From contig JAJEKV010000342.1 in NCBI GenBank assembly GCA_021234155.1, positions 62,001 through 126,000 of the forward strand: DNA of 64,000 nucleotides. The letters run 5' to 3'. Made by a program: the position numbers and the translations under genes. Under the pieces are notes generated by a model that saw nothing but the letters and a program-made list of their open reading frames with translations, was not told the origin of the DNA and did no database searches. Of this stretch, positions 1 through 11,512 are shown in pieces (the stretch's first letter is position 1; each line of letters opens with the position of its first letter). The DNA is from Isoetes taiwanensis (taxonomy: Eukaryota > Streptophyta > Lycopodiopsida > Isoetales > Isoetaceae).

Positions 1-481
1 TATTATGAATTGGTTTATGGCAAGAAACAAAGTTACAAACCATTATATTTCAACCTATTTTGCGAGCATTTGCTCTTCACTTGAAGGGACGGCTTGTTGA
101 TTGGATGGACGTGGCTAGGACCGCCAAAGATCTTGCCAAAACCCTCGATTCGAGGCGTACTGAGGACCCTACAACAGTAAATCCTCAACTATCAAGCGGG
201 ACATCGTATTGCAAAGAATATTAGAGCCCCGGCTTATTCTAGATCAGATGTTGACACAATAAAGCGATTACTTAAGCATGGGTTGGAGGAGAAAACTAAC
301 CTATTGAATGAAGTAGAAGCACCGGAAGAAAAAAGGAGGGATGCATTGAAGGTCATCACCGGATTGAGGGTAGAAAGGATATGCTATCAGAAGATGCGGC
401 AGATCTGCCGAGAAAATAGATGAGACAAAAACAGAATTTGACAAATTGTCCCGGGATCCTGGCTGAAATGTTATGTTCTGA

Positions 482-745
482 GTGTTGAAGTACAAGTTGG
501 AAGACTTGGTTATGAGTAGACATGATAAAGAACAACACTCTTCTAAGCTAGAAATTGGTTTTGAGGAAGCAACTAAAGACATTGAAAGGCATGAAATCTC
601 AATTGAACAAGCAAAGGAAAAACTTAATTGCATTGAATTGGTTCAGGGAAAGGCATTCACAGATTTTGGATTTCATGGGGAGAGCGGGGACCTATTGTTA
701 CAAGACCCGAGGCCCTACCCAGCAGGGGAGGAGCTACTTCTATAG
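482..745 (+). pseudogene. Decayed coding segment with coiled-coil, unrecognised
   Basis: An 87-codon open stretch is rich in Lys, Glu and charged heptad-like runs (residues about 15-50), typical of a coiled coil. Just upstream (about 230-420) another plus-strand frame gives Lys/Arg/Glu-rich sequence ending in a stop, and downstream (about 680-902) a third frame continues after a frame change. The segment therefore looks like part of one longer reading frame broken by indels. I do not recognise the family. Its neighbours downstream on the same strand are also broken and probably belonged to the same mobile-element gene. The start Met is arbitrary. Confidence 0.3.
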
Positions 746-1004
746 AGCAGTTCATCACATTCGGTTCATGTACTGTTGTGGCCAAGGCTTTGGCAAAACG
801 GGTTTGTTGCTGCTAGCTCCATGCGAGATGCTTATTGCCTCTTACGCTTGTGTTATCCGGTCCATGAAAGACGAATTGCATAAAAGGTTGCATCCGGGAT
901 GAGGGCATTCGAATTCAGCTTGGTTTCCCCGCTGTGAAAGGTATGCATTGCTCTCAACTAATTTAAACTTATATTTCTCTTCATTCATATTTGTTATTGT
1001 ATCT

Positions 1005-1460
1005 GCATAGTTCTACATGTATGGCTTTTCGATTGCATTGCTATTCCTTGTACATGTATAACTTTTAGTGTACATCCGTGTGAGGTACATAGGCATATAT
1101 TTGCTTGTTTATTGATGCTTTTTTTTTTGAGCTTGAATTTGCGGTTGTATCAGGTTGTACATGTCTCTAATGGAGTCTACATTCCAAATAGATGTACATG
1201 CATTTATCTTTAGAGTGCATCGTAGATGGATTCATAAGTATGTGCATTTTTACATATATGCTTTTTTGGCATAGATCTACATTCCCTAACCGGATACATT
1301 GGCACATCGGGGTACATCGATGTACATCACGGGTACATTGATGTACCTTTATGTACATTGAGGAACATGTACATGTACATTTGGCTATAGTTAAATGTAG
1401 TTACTTACATTTGGTACATTCTATGTACATGAAATGTACATGCTTGGCGGGATGTACCAT
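1005..1460. repeat. TGTACA-rich cluster 1
   Basis: About a dozen copies of TGTACAT, GTACAT or the palindrome ACATGTACAT lie within 450 bp, often separated by 10-30 bp of AT-rich DNA. The motif occurs in both orientations because it is palindromic. The cluster lies between two decayed plus-strand coding stretches, so it may sit in an intron. Related clusters are at 5,165-5,240 and 7,200-7,650. Confidence 0.75.
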
Positions 1461-2204
1461 ATATTTCTCATTAGTTCGTTTTCATGTTCTTTTTATGTCT
1501 ATTGAAATTTAGATCATTTGTTTGTTTTGCGGATGAGGTCGTTCCTATCGAAGCGACTTTAATGGCTGATGTTCTTGAGCCATACCGTGATCGACTCTCT
1601 TTCTGATTTTATCGGAGCATAATAAAGCAGACCCGAATCTGTAGACCCTCTACCTTCCGCTCCGGATCACCAATGACATTTTTTGCCGAATAGAAGAACC
1701 GCAACAAAGGCTTTCAACATGGCAAAGTGAAGTTGAGGAAATTGAGAGGATGGCACTTGAGAAAGCTAAAAGCAAAAGTGCGGTGCAGAGCCTTCAATGG
1801 CGGGCGCGCAGAAAATCTTTCATCACCAAGTGCTAAATTAGTAATTGGAGAAGCTAAGAAAAGAGACTTCAATCTCGGCATCATCTGCGTGCAGTCCGGC
1901 CTGACCCTATGTAAAGGCTACAAAGGACTGAGATCCAGATTTTAAACCAGGAGATACGAGGGAAGAGGAAGTCGAAGTTGGTAGTTGAGTCCACTCAAAG
2001 AGGAGGCAAAAAGAATCTTTGGTGATGGCACTCCAAAAGGAAAAAAATGGGCAAAATCTCCAAAGAACAAAAAAAATGTCCTCAGAAAAGAAAATCTCCA
2101 GCAAAAAAAGTGCCACCACCACCTAGAAAGAGGTATGTCAAGATGAACTAATTTTGTTAAACATCTCAGATTTATGGTAATTAACCACATTTTTTTGTGC
2201 ATAG

Positions 2205-3480
2205 GACACGATCACAGGTAGTGAAGGAGGCTGATCCCGATCCTTCCGAAGTCGGAACGGAAGAGGAAGAGGATCTACAAGCAACTATTGATGTGATAAC
2301 AAATAAGGTGCGGCAGTCCCTCGAGGAAGATCTTTGAAACAGTGATGAATTTACAAGGTGAGTAATATACAATTGATTACAATAGATATATTCTTTGCTA
2401 ATCTTTGTTGTTTCCTTGTGCAGTTTAGTGAACCGGGGAAAAGGTTGGTTCCATTCACTCCTTATAGGGATTTGTCCTCCTAAGCACGCACCCTCTATCT
2501 TTCAAAGTGATGTTGGACGAAGTTCTCGGTGAACTGGACTTGACCTCTAAGATGGTAGATGTCTATGGGAGGTAGGCTAGCATTTCAACATATTTATGTT
2601 ATTTCATTCCCTAAGTCACTCATCTTATGTATTAATATGTAATGCGGATTTTGTGTGCGGTACCTTTGTAGCGATCTTCCATCGATTGGAAAACACAAGT
2701 TTTTACTGGCTCGATGGGACACCTTCCAATTTTGTGAATTCCCTCAAAAGAAGGATGCACATAACACTAACATAAAGGAAGGGTGGATGGCATTTTGATT
2801 GCAAGATGCCAATATATATTTGTTCAATTACTGCAAGGCCCAAATGTGGCATTGGCAATACTTGTGCTTTGCTGGTCCAATGAAAAAGCTCTTTTCCATC
2901 TATAGCTAGCCCAAGTATATCTGATCCTCTCTCTGTCAAAGGCTATGTACCCGATGCTAAAGTGGTCCGTAAGGGGGTATGAGTTTGTTTTGTTTTTATG
3001 ATTTGATTATTCTCATATTGCAATTTCTTATGCTTGATTTATTCTCACATTGCAATTTTGCGGGGTTTCATAAGCTTGTGATCAATAACATGATGCTCGG
3101 ATCCAACAGCTTAAGCCATGGTAGGAAGAACTTTGATGCTCGTGTTACGTCCTAAAATGCCGAAACTAGTACCAAAGAACCCTTGCATGTACATTGTGGC
3201 TTACATGCACAAATTCATAGATGCCGTGGTTGATGCACCAAGCTCCATTTTGTAAGTAGAACATGTTATTTTCCTATTAGTTATTTGTTGGTATAGTCCT
3301 CTAATACTTGTGCACCATGCGATGACACCTGATTGGTTCACATGATGCCTATGCCAAGTCACGGAGGGATCATCTAATGGAGGCATTAATTGTAGAAGGC
3401 GAGATGAATATACAAGCAGGTTGTTCCTACACGAGGTAGATAGTCCCTTTGACTTGTTTGTAAATTACAGGTTTTGTATG
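2205..3480 (+). pseudogene. Decayed multi-exon gene, unrecognised (transposon-like)
   Basis: Several plus-strand exon-like pieces follow acceptor-like AG sites. One at 2,205-2,337 encodes an acidic stretch (DPSEVGTEEEEDLQ). One after 2,424 reads through EPGKRLVPFTPYRDLSS and then, after a frame change, LDEVLGELDLTSKMVDVYGR. One from about 2,673 gives DLPSIGKHKFLLARWDTFQF and then a Trp-rich stretch near KEGWMAF. A further piece near 3,170 reads NPCMYIVAYMHKFIDAVVDA. Frames change between pieces and stops occur inside them. I cannot name the family. The context of transposase remnants on both sides suggests a mobile-element gene. Confidence 0.35.
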
Positions 3481-3789
3481 AGCCATGCTCGAGCTTTTTG
3501 TACTCAATAAGTAATGAAAAATTAATTTATTTGTCTCATTTACACATTGCAGAAATAACAATCGTGTAATTATCAATGTGTTTTCTCAATTGTGTGTCCG
3601 AAATGTAATTATAAATTGTGAATCTCAAAGTGTTTTTTCTGGCGGTGAATCATCTAATTAGGAGAAAGCTTCGTTATCTTTGACTTAAATTTGTTGGGCA
3701 AGAGTGTGCACAAGAATGAAAATATTAACTCAAGATACCAACGGATCCGTAAAAGATGAGCTTCAATTTAATATAGGAAATGTGTTTTT

Positions 3790-4440
3790 TACTTGCAGGG
3801 CCGGGGTACAGCATCTTTGTTAGCATTTGTAAGAGAAGGGTTTGATGTTGCCATCATCTGTCTTCACTCACTTCTAAAAATCTTCAACCAATTTGTGGAA
3901 CATATTTGTGATGCTTTTTCCATAAAGTTGAAGTTTGTTTTACCGTACCAGAGTGAGTGTTGGACTCGCCACACAAACACCCTCTTGAACCTCAAAAGGG
4001 GTTGTTTGTGAAACCATTAGCTGTGGTATGGAAAGAGTACCCAGTACTATGGACATACATGGACGTCGACGACGAAAGATAAATCCACTTTGAATCCCGT
4101 AGGGAAGCTACATATGTCCTTTTCTTGACACCGGATATTAGCTAGTGACAGATTGCTTTGTCATGGAGCTCATTCCATGGCTTAATGGATTCAAAATGGC
4201 CGAAGATGGTATAGTTTATGTGAAAGAGCATCCAATGACTAATGAGATGGCATATCGCATAGCAGGTGGAGCAGTTTTGCCGCAAACTATGGCAAAGAAC
4301 TTGGGTGCTCTCACGCCTAAATTTAGTCAATATACCTGAGCAAGGAATGGAGAAACTTGCCATCATGTTATTGGCCTCGACCGCCCATTGTTGGTACAGA
4401 CTTTGACTGATGTACAAATTCAAATGTTATGAATATATGT
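3790..4440 (+). pseudogene. Decayed coding segment, unrecognised
   Basis: Open plus-strand frames encode plausible protein. Around 4,026-4,140 the reading is roughly VWKEYPVLWTYMDVDDER followed by a stop and FESRREATYVLFLTPDIS. This continues into 4,145-4,339, a 64-codon frame starting MTDCFVMELIPWLNG. The pieces look like a continuation of the broken gene upstream. No catalytic motif that I recognise is visible. Minus-strand open frames over the same bases look like shadows. Confidence 0.3.
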
Positions 4441-5164
4441 ATCAAAGTTTTTGTTCATTGCACTTGAGTACTCTATTCTTACTTGTCTTTCTTATTGGTA
4501 CAATTATGAGTGTGTATACATAATTAAGTGATCTTCATTTGCTTTGTAGATGAATGGACCTAAAACACAAAAGACTATTAAGAAACTAAGAGATAGAGTT
4601 CTTTGACCGTGAGGTAATACAAACCAACACAAGCTGCAAGTACATAGGGTTGGGGACTCCATTATCGCCTCTATCTTTATTTTGTTCTCGAACTTTGGGA
4701 AAAGGTTGAGCAAATTGAAAATTATGAGGAACGAAAGCAACCATGAAAGGTATATTAAAAGCAAATCACTTGTTGCACAACCCTTTGGGGAAGGCACGCG
4801 GTTCCGGAAGATGCAAAAGGCTATGTAGGATGGAAAGGTTTGCCCGCTGGCATGCGCTATAGAAACCGCATGGACTATACGCTTTGAGGATATCTCTTCG
4901 AAATTTCTCTCGGCTGGAAGACATGATGCAATAGTCATAAGATATCAGGCTCCTACCGACATTTTGAAGCTTGGTCATGAATTATGAGCCATGCTCATTT
5001 TGGTGTGTTATATTTATGTCCACAATATAAATAAATCAACCATTTGTACATGAAAACCTGTCCATTTCTTATCTTTGCCATGACTCAAACCATTTTAGTG
5101 TTTATGCAATTCCAACTTTCTTGTGTTCAATTCTAATCAACTTACACTTTAACAAATTTTATAA

Positions 5165-5240
5165 GATTGAATGTATTAGCAGGATGTACATAAGATGTAC
5201 ATCTGTTGTACATCTTATGTACATTGATGTACATAATGCA
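5165..5240. repeat. TGTACAT cluster 2
   Basis: Six closely spaced GTACAT/TGTACAT units in about 75 bp. They lie between the end of the plus-strand coding remnants and the end of the minus-strand transposase. Confidence 0.7.
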
Positions 5241-5399
5241 CTTCAAGTAGTCAGTTCTTCGTTCTTATAACAAAGTATTACAATATTTTGAAAGTACTAC
5301 AGATGGTCGACTTAGTCCATGTCATCTACAATTCTTTGGAAGTTGTGATAACAATGTCTCATGGACTTCATCCGGCAAGTGAAATGTCGCGGCTTGCCC

Positions 5400-8120
5400 C
5401 TTCAGCCTTGTGTTTTACTTTCTTGAATGGGATTCAACCCCAATCCGCATTCCGGCAGTACCAAAACATTCTTAGTAGGAAGCGGTTTATACTTATTGTG
5501 GCGGCTGGGGATTAGTTCATAATATTGTCCTTCAATGACACTAGTGCCAGAGTATTCATTTCCATAGTCATCAATTGAATCTTCTTCCAATGCATGCTTT
5601 TCCCTCGGTGCACATGAGAACATAGTATGAAACACCTTCCACATTGTCCGGTGCTGCCAAAGACACAAATACATCTGAAAACAGACTCAAAGTGTCATCT
5701 AAACCCACCCTCGTCCTCTCGTGATACAAAACTTCCACATCATTTTCCGCCTTCAACACGAGAGGCAATATGATCGTGGGCTCTAAACTTTTAGAGACCA
5801 TTCTCCACAATGTTTAATGTTCTCCAATTCAACTAATTGAAGTTAATGCAAGCATCACAAAAGCACGAGAGTGGTCTCACGATAGCAACTTTGTTGGATC
5901 TGTTGGGTTTATAGTTGACACGTAATGTATCTGGCCGAAAGTTGGGTAAAGTCTTGCAATTGAATGCTTGTCACTGTTCACATCTGCTTTTCCAACCTCC
6001 CAAAACACCCTTTTCACAATCCGATTCCTTGGCCCTTAAACCGCATTTGCCGGCATTCACGACTGTCACCGGCATGCCATTTTGTTTTCTCTCGCCGCTC
6101 TCAAGCCACAACTTTGCTATACCAGCCACCCATCATCATGTGCCTTTCCCATGGCGGATCCAAAGAAATTCCATATCACTTTAATTTTATTTTCAACATG
6201 GTATCTACAGATTCCATACCATGCACGCGGCAGATTTGAATTGAGATGCACAACCAATTCACACACATAATGAAGGTTTATGTGTCCACCTCCATTATTC
6301 TTAAGCCACCCCAAATGTAATTTAAAACCATGTTGCACAAAATGAGTGTCATGCTTCCGTGGCTATCCAAACATAGAAATGCCTTGTTTTTTGCTTACCT
6401 TCTATTTTCATCATTGAAATATGGACCAAAATACTAATTTGATCGTGATTCCAATGTCTCGATTGCACTTCGTCCCCGGTTTCAATGTGTAGTTCTCACG
6501 CAAAGTCAACAAATGTGACAACACACTATTATCAGGAGTTTCTCAACACATCTTTAAAACCGTTGTTTTGCTCCGCCAATGTGCTGAAAAGTTATGATCT
6601 CAGGAACTTAGCAAGCTGATTTTTCATGTTCTTTAACAAAACAGATGCTTTGTCATTCTCGATCAACTAATCTAAGCCTTCGATGTACCTTTTTTGGATG
6701 GCTCATTGACATATGCATACTTGCCAGGTCCATTCTCAATTCCATCTTCCTCGTTTTGGATGATGTCTAATTTCTTCACTCCACATTCATCACATTCGCT
6801 TTTGATGCATTTTAGTTTATGCCATTCATCCGTCACATATTTCAAACCGTTGACCTCCACAAGATACTAACATTATCAAAAGTTTTCTTGTTTGCTTGAC
6901 ATACTCCATTGTTTTGCTGGGATGCACGGACACCATGTACCGCAAGTGCAATTAACATGTAGGGATCTCCTCATATCATTGAAGGCCTTTCGCATGTGAT
7001 CCGCTGCTCATGTTTGACACAACAACATGTGTTTCTCTCCTTCAATTTCCTTATGCAATGGGTTTGGGGATACTGAACCGTAGGCTAATTTTGGTATCGG
7101 GATTACGATATACAAACCGTTGATAAAGCTCGACCGCAATAACAAAAGCATTAAAGACCATGTTAGCAAAATGATGTCGACAACCAGATGCCAAAAGAGT
7201 ATTGAACTATACTATTGTACAATTAATGTATGCTCTATGTACATAAAATGTCCATCCAACAGTTCCACTGATCTGTTACTGTACATCTAATGTACATCTA
7301 CTGTACAGCAGTACATCTAATGTAACCCAACAGTTCTAACTGAACATCCAATGTACATCCAATGTACATCCAATGTACATCCAGTGTACATCTAATTAAT
7401 GTTCCAATATTAGTACATCACATTAATGTTACAATATTAGTACAACTAATGTACATATGTGTCGATTTGTTTGGCTTCATTACCGAAAGTACACTAAAAT
7501 GTAGAATGATGTAATTTTGATATTCAAGTACATGTAAATGCAATTTTGCATGGACATATAGCCCATTAATGGATGTACATCTAAAAAGTACCTAATAGCA
7601 CATCAGCGCAAGATTTCGCTACTATGTAAACAATGTAAAATGCAATACATTTCATGAGAACCATGTGTATTCATTAACCGGGTCACTCGGAACAGAACTA
7701 GAATGTAGAATGTACTAGAATGTACAGAATGTACTAGAATGTCATGAAAGAATTTTGGAAGAAAACATAAACTCCAAGACTGAATTGATTCAATTACAAG
7801 AGCAAACCTGTGTGAGATATCAAGGTATTGTATTGCTTGTGTTCTCCTCTTCATGACATCTCTAACCTTTGGTGAAACTTTGGTATTGTCAAGCCAAAAT
7901 TCACTTAACCCCGACATTTGATTGAATCATCGATTCTATTTGATCTTGGCATCCTTCGCCCAAAGCCCATACATTTGCTCCACTTAATGACATTATCTTC
8001 TTTCTTGCTGCAGCTTTGGATAAATTTCTTGGTGGTATCTTTAGCAATTTTGAAGAAACATTCTTGTTTATATCTCCTTTTTCCAACAATCATTGATAAC
8101 AGTGAATGTTTTGCAGCCAA
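5400..8120 (-). pseudogene. Transposase remnant (DFAENY / FFGSxxGKxHD type)
   Basis: Read on the minus strand from high to low coordinates, the pieces line up as one protein. About 7,900-8,100 encodes a Lys-rich N-terminal domain (KAAARKKIMSLSGANVWALG). About 7,820-7,917 gives FWLDNTKVSPKVRDVMKRR followed by a donor-like GT. About 6,680-6,860 gives a two-pair Cys segment (CIKSECDECGVKKLD). About 6,420-6,520 gives VDFA, a stop or frame change, then ENYTLKPG and EVQSRHWNHDQISILVHI. About 6,117-6,350 gives HFVQHGFKLHLGWLKNNGG and WNFFGSAMGKAHDDG. I remember this order (DNTxVSP, then ENY, QSxHW, FFGSxHGKGxHDG) from a recurrent eukaryotic transposase type but cannot name the superfamily. Frameshifts and stops show it is dead. 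About 5,400-5,810 looks like its C-terminus. A TGTACA-rich stretch lies inside, probably intronic. Confidence 0.65.
7200..7650. repeat. TGTACAT cluster 3 with a short tandem array
   Basis: Dense TGTACATC units. At about 7,340-7,395 there is a near-perfect 12-bp tandem (unit TGTACATCCAA) repeated about four times. It lies between two exon-like pieces of the minus-strand transposase. A few more units occur near 8,620-8,690. Confidence 0.8.
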
Positions 8121-8639
8121 TTTATCTTTGCTATTAGCGAGACTTTACTTCTTGAAGTCCATCTTTCAAGTTTCGATCATTGATTTCATAACAATAACTT
8201 CGGAAGGATTTCCAATTACAGGTTCAAAAACAAAAAAGCCTGTCATCTTGCAACAAACGATTACAAAAACTAATCTTTGATCGACGGGCGGCGTTTGCCG
8301 GCAGAATCGAGGATGCAATCCCAGATTCCGTCAACACGCTTCTTTATTTGTTTTGTGGCATAACACTGGCCAATGTCGGCATACTTGCGCTAACAACCAT
8401 CACTTCCATTGAATTCTCACCCTCCATGAACGAGTTGACATGTGTTTTTCCCTCGAAATTCTTCGGTGTTCTTCCCCGTGAAAGGGGGGAATTTTAAAGG
8501 GAGGGACCGGATCCATTCAATTTGGTTGGTGGTTCGGTGGTTAACCAAGAATTTTGGGGGAATGTCGGGGATGATCTTGCAATCATTGCATATCTGACAC
8601 AAAACGACAAACCATAGTATCTTGATGTACATCTAAAAT

Positions 8640-10500
8640 GTACCCCAAAAAAGCACAAATTCGTCCTTCAATTCAGTACGATGTACGTACACCCTTTCAT
8701 GCTTTTACCCTCCACTCTCCTCCTTTCCACCTTTTTTTTTTGCAGATTGGCGGATTGGGAGGCAGATGGAATGGCGGTGATTATGGCAGACAGAGAAATG
8801 GCTTTGCAGGTCTGGCTTATGCTGTTCTTTTAAAAATCCTCTGAATGCAGCATTGCTTAATCTTTCCCTAGGCTTTTGCAGATAATGAGGACCAACGGTG
8901 GAGAAGGTGACGGATATGGTAGAAGAGTAGATGCCAACTGAATGTTTTTTTGTGCTCCATCCTTTTTTTCTGTAGATTCAGCAGCAGGAAAAAAGAATAA
9001 TCATGGCATCTTTCAGGGCTTTGGCTGAGCGCAGGGCATCAACAGAAGCAAGGCAACGGTATAACATCAAAGCCCTCTTCTTTCTTAAATTTGCACCATC
9101 CAGCAAGTAGAACTTTAGGCATAACAAAATGAGATGGAGGGCTGGCTTTTTTGCTGGCTCTTCCGAAATAACTCAAGCAGTATCATTATCCAGCACATTA
9201 GAGCTTCAGAAATCCGAAAATATGGAATGATTGAGAGCTTATTTCCCTTCTTCTTCTTGCAGCAGAAACAATGCATGGCATAAAAAGATCATTGGGGCAG
9301 AATATAGCAGAGATGGAAAAAAGAAGGCAGAGGGCTTTACATTGGTTGTTCCACTCTGTTAGGGTCAATTCTTTTTGGGCGGCCCCCTTTTTTCTTGTGT
9401 ATATTCTCTCTTGTGGGTATTTTTGTTGTCGGGCCTGGTGTATCTCTATATGTCTCTAGATATATTTATATGTTTTTCTCTCTATCTCGGCATAGCAATG
9501 TAGCTTCCGATGATTCTTGATGACTTCTCGATCCTCTTTGTATATTCTCTCTTGTATATGTTTTCTCTGTTGCTCTCTTTTCCTATGGGGTTTTCTCTCG
9601 GATTTTTTTCCATTGGTCATGCTTTTACTCTCTCTCTCTCTTCCGGTGTAGCACCTGGGCAGGCTCCAAAGGATTCTTCTATTGGATGTGCCTATTTTCC
9701 CTTCTTGGTATAGGTTTGTGGCTTCCAGAGGGCACTGAGGGAAAGACCCCTGCGGTCGGGCCCAGTATATCTATATATTTTCTCTCTATCTCGGCGTAGC
9801 AATGTTGCTTCCGTGGATTCTTTATAATTTCTCTACTTTGCTATTTTTTTCTCATCAGATTCTTGTGCTATGCTTACCTTTCAAGCATGATGCGTGCTTG
9901 GCTATAGGACTCATAACTTTTTCACGTTAACCACATGTGTGATTGGGTTTTGCAGTTCGACGCAATCCTCTTTCTTGATACTGAGGTGGTAGTCGATTTT
10001 CAGCGGTTTCAAGGTGGTTGTAGTTGCAGTTTTCACTTCTACCCTTTTTTGTTGGGGTGGGGGTTGGGAGTCGACATTTGAGGAGTTGCGGGCTGAGGTG
10101 CAGCTTTGGTCTACTCAATTCTGACTTGGATGGAGTTTGGATGCAGTTTTGGGTTCGGGAACTTTGTGGGTCATTGGCCTAATTATATGTTTTGAGCCTA
10201 GTTATATAGCTGAGGTCATTGTTGGATTTTTTCACTCATATTCGCTCATGTTGGGGCCTCATTGTGGGTATCCCTGTGGGTCATTGTATTTTCATTCATT
10301 CAACTTAATGGAACTCCACTTCGCAATGAAACACCATACATGTACCACAAGATATTTGCAAAACAAATCTTCCTTGAAATTGTGGCCCATAGTAGTAGGG
10401 TAAAAAATGGAAAAAAACAATCTTTTTATCATGAAAGGAAAAATTACCTATGTGTCCCTATATTCTGCCTATTTTACCAAAATAGCCTGTGTATTTCAAT
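8640..10500. other. Non-genic stretch with possible orphan exons and a local duplication
   Basis: Short plus-strand open pieces bounded by AG and GT dinucleotides occur at about 8,746-8,810 (Gly-rich), 8,882-8,920, 8,978-9,059 (QQQEKRIIMASFRALAERR) and 9,263-9,350. They could be exons of a captured or decayed gene, but I recognise no family. About 9,430-9,540 and 9,757-9,840 are diverged direct copies of one pyrimidine-rich segment containing TCTCTATCTCGGC. The remainder is AT-rich without a supported gene. Confidence 0.35.
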
Positions 10501-10501
10501 T

Positions 10502-11418
10502 TTCCTTAAATGCCCCTAGTCAATAAAATACCACTGTATCGTAGCGAATTCACCTAAATACCTTCCAATTTTTTAAAAAATTACCAAAATGCCTCTCAAA
10601 CATATTAGAGTTTACTAAGACGCCCCCGCTTCAAAAAATATGATGCTCTTTTAAGATAATTACCAGAACATACATTTTGAACCAATAGAAGCAAATCCTT
10701 TTGAAAACATTCCATATGATGTCTCATGCTAGTGGTGCAGGAAAACTATGATACTTTTGGCAATTTTTACATCATAATGGCGTCTTTTACGAGCCACCAT
10801 CCTCAGTGCAAATGCATCTCTTCTTTGGACACCCTGGTTGACAATGACCAACTAGCAGTAATGTAGCATCTTCATTAACTTCATCATCATCTGTTTTGTG
10901 GTGTTTTTACTCTAGATGGTACAAATACTAGCAATTCTGATAGCAGTTCCATAATGATATGGGAATTTGCAGTATTTGGACCATCTAGAATTAAAACACC
11001 ACAAAACACATGCTGATGAAGTTAATGAAGATGTTACATTACTGACAGTTGCCTGTCGTCAATCAGAGCATCCAAAGAAGAGATGCATCCATATTGAGGA
11101 TTGTGGCTCTCAAAAGCGACCATTACGCTGTACAAATTGCTAAGAGGTTGGGCATAACCGTCATAATTATCATGCACCACCAGCATGAGACATCACATGG
11201 AATAAATTCAAAAGGATTTACTTCTATTGATTCAAAATATATGCTCTGGTAATCAATTATCTTAAACGGGCATCATGTATCAAAGTTATTTGTTAATGTG
11301 TATTTTTATGAAGCAGGGTATTTTAGTAAATTCTAATATACTTGACAGGCATTTTGGTAATTTTGGTAAATACGCTATAGTACAAAGGAATTTTGATGAC
11401 CAAGGCCATTTAGGGAAA
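10502..11418. mobile_element. Fold-back element: inverted duplication of a Mutator-like transposase end
   Basis: The segment is an imperfect palindrome. The left arm (10,502-10,929) and right arm (10,971-11,418) are diverged reverse complements separated by about 41 bp. Matching landmarks include TTACCAAAATGCCT on the left against its complement on the right, and TTTGTGGTGTTTT against AAAACACCACAAA near the centre. The right arm on the plus strand encodes, in one frame, PKKRCIHIEDCGSQKRPLRC followed by TNC, a stop, and EVGHNRHNYH. This is a recognisable decayed CCHC zinc knuckle of the kind found near the end of Mutator-like (MuDR) transposases. The left arm carries the same region on the minus strand. 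A transcript across it would fold into a very long hairpin. It cannot encode a working transposase. Confidence 0.85.
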
Positions 11419-11432
11419 TAAATGAAATACAA

Positions 11433-11512
11433 AGAATAGAATAGAATAGAAAGAAAGAATAGAATAGAATAGAATAGAATAGAATAGAATAGAATAGAAT
11501 AGAATAGAATAG
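11433..11512. repeat. (AGAAT)n pentanucleotide microsatellite
   Basis: About 80 bp of near-perfect AGAAT repeats (TTCTA on the other strand), with a short AGAAAG interruption, directly after the fold-back element. The same pentamer forms the tails of LINE 3' ends at 12.44 and 22.02 kb, so this tract may be what is left of a LINE tail. Confidence 0.95.

Noticed and set aside
1167-1358. 63-codon minus-strand frame with repeated Met/Tyr/His
   Set aside because: It is a translation of the TGTACAT repeat cluster, not a protein.
7340-7395. Possible CRISPR-like array (evenly spaced repeats)
   Set aside because: The units are 12 bp and contiguous with no unique spacers; this is an ordinary tandem repeat in plant DNA.
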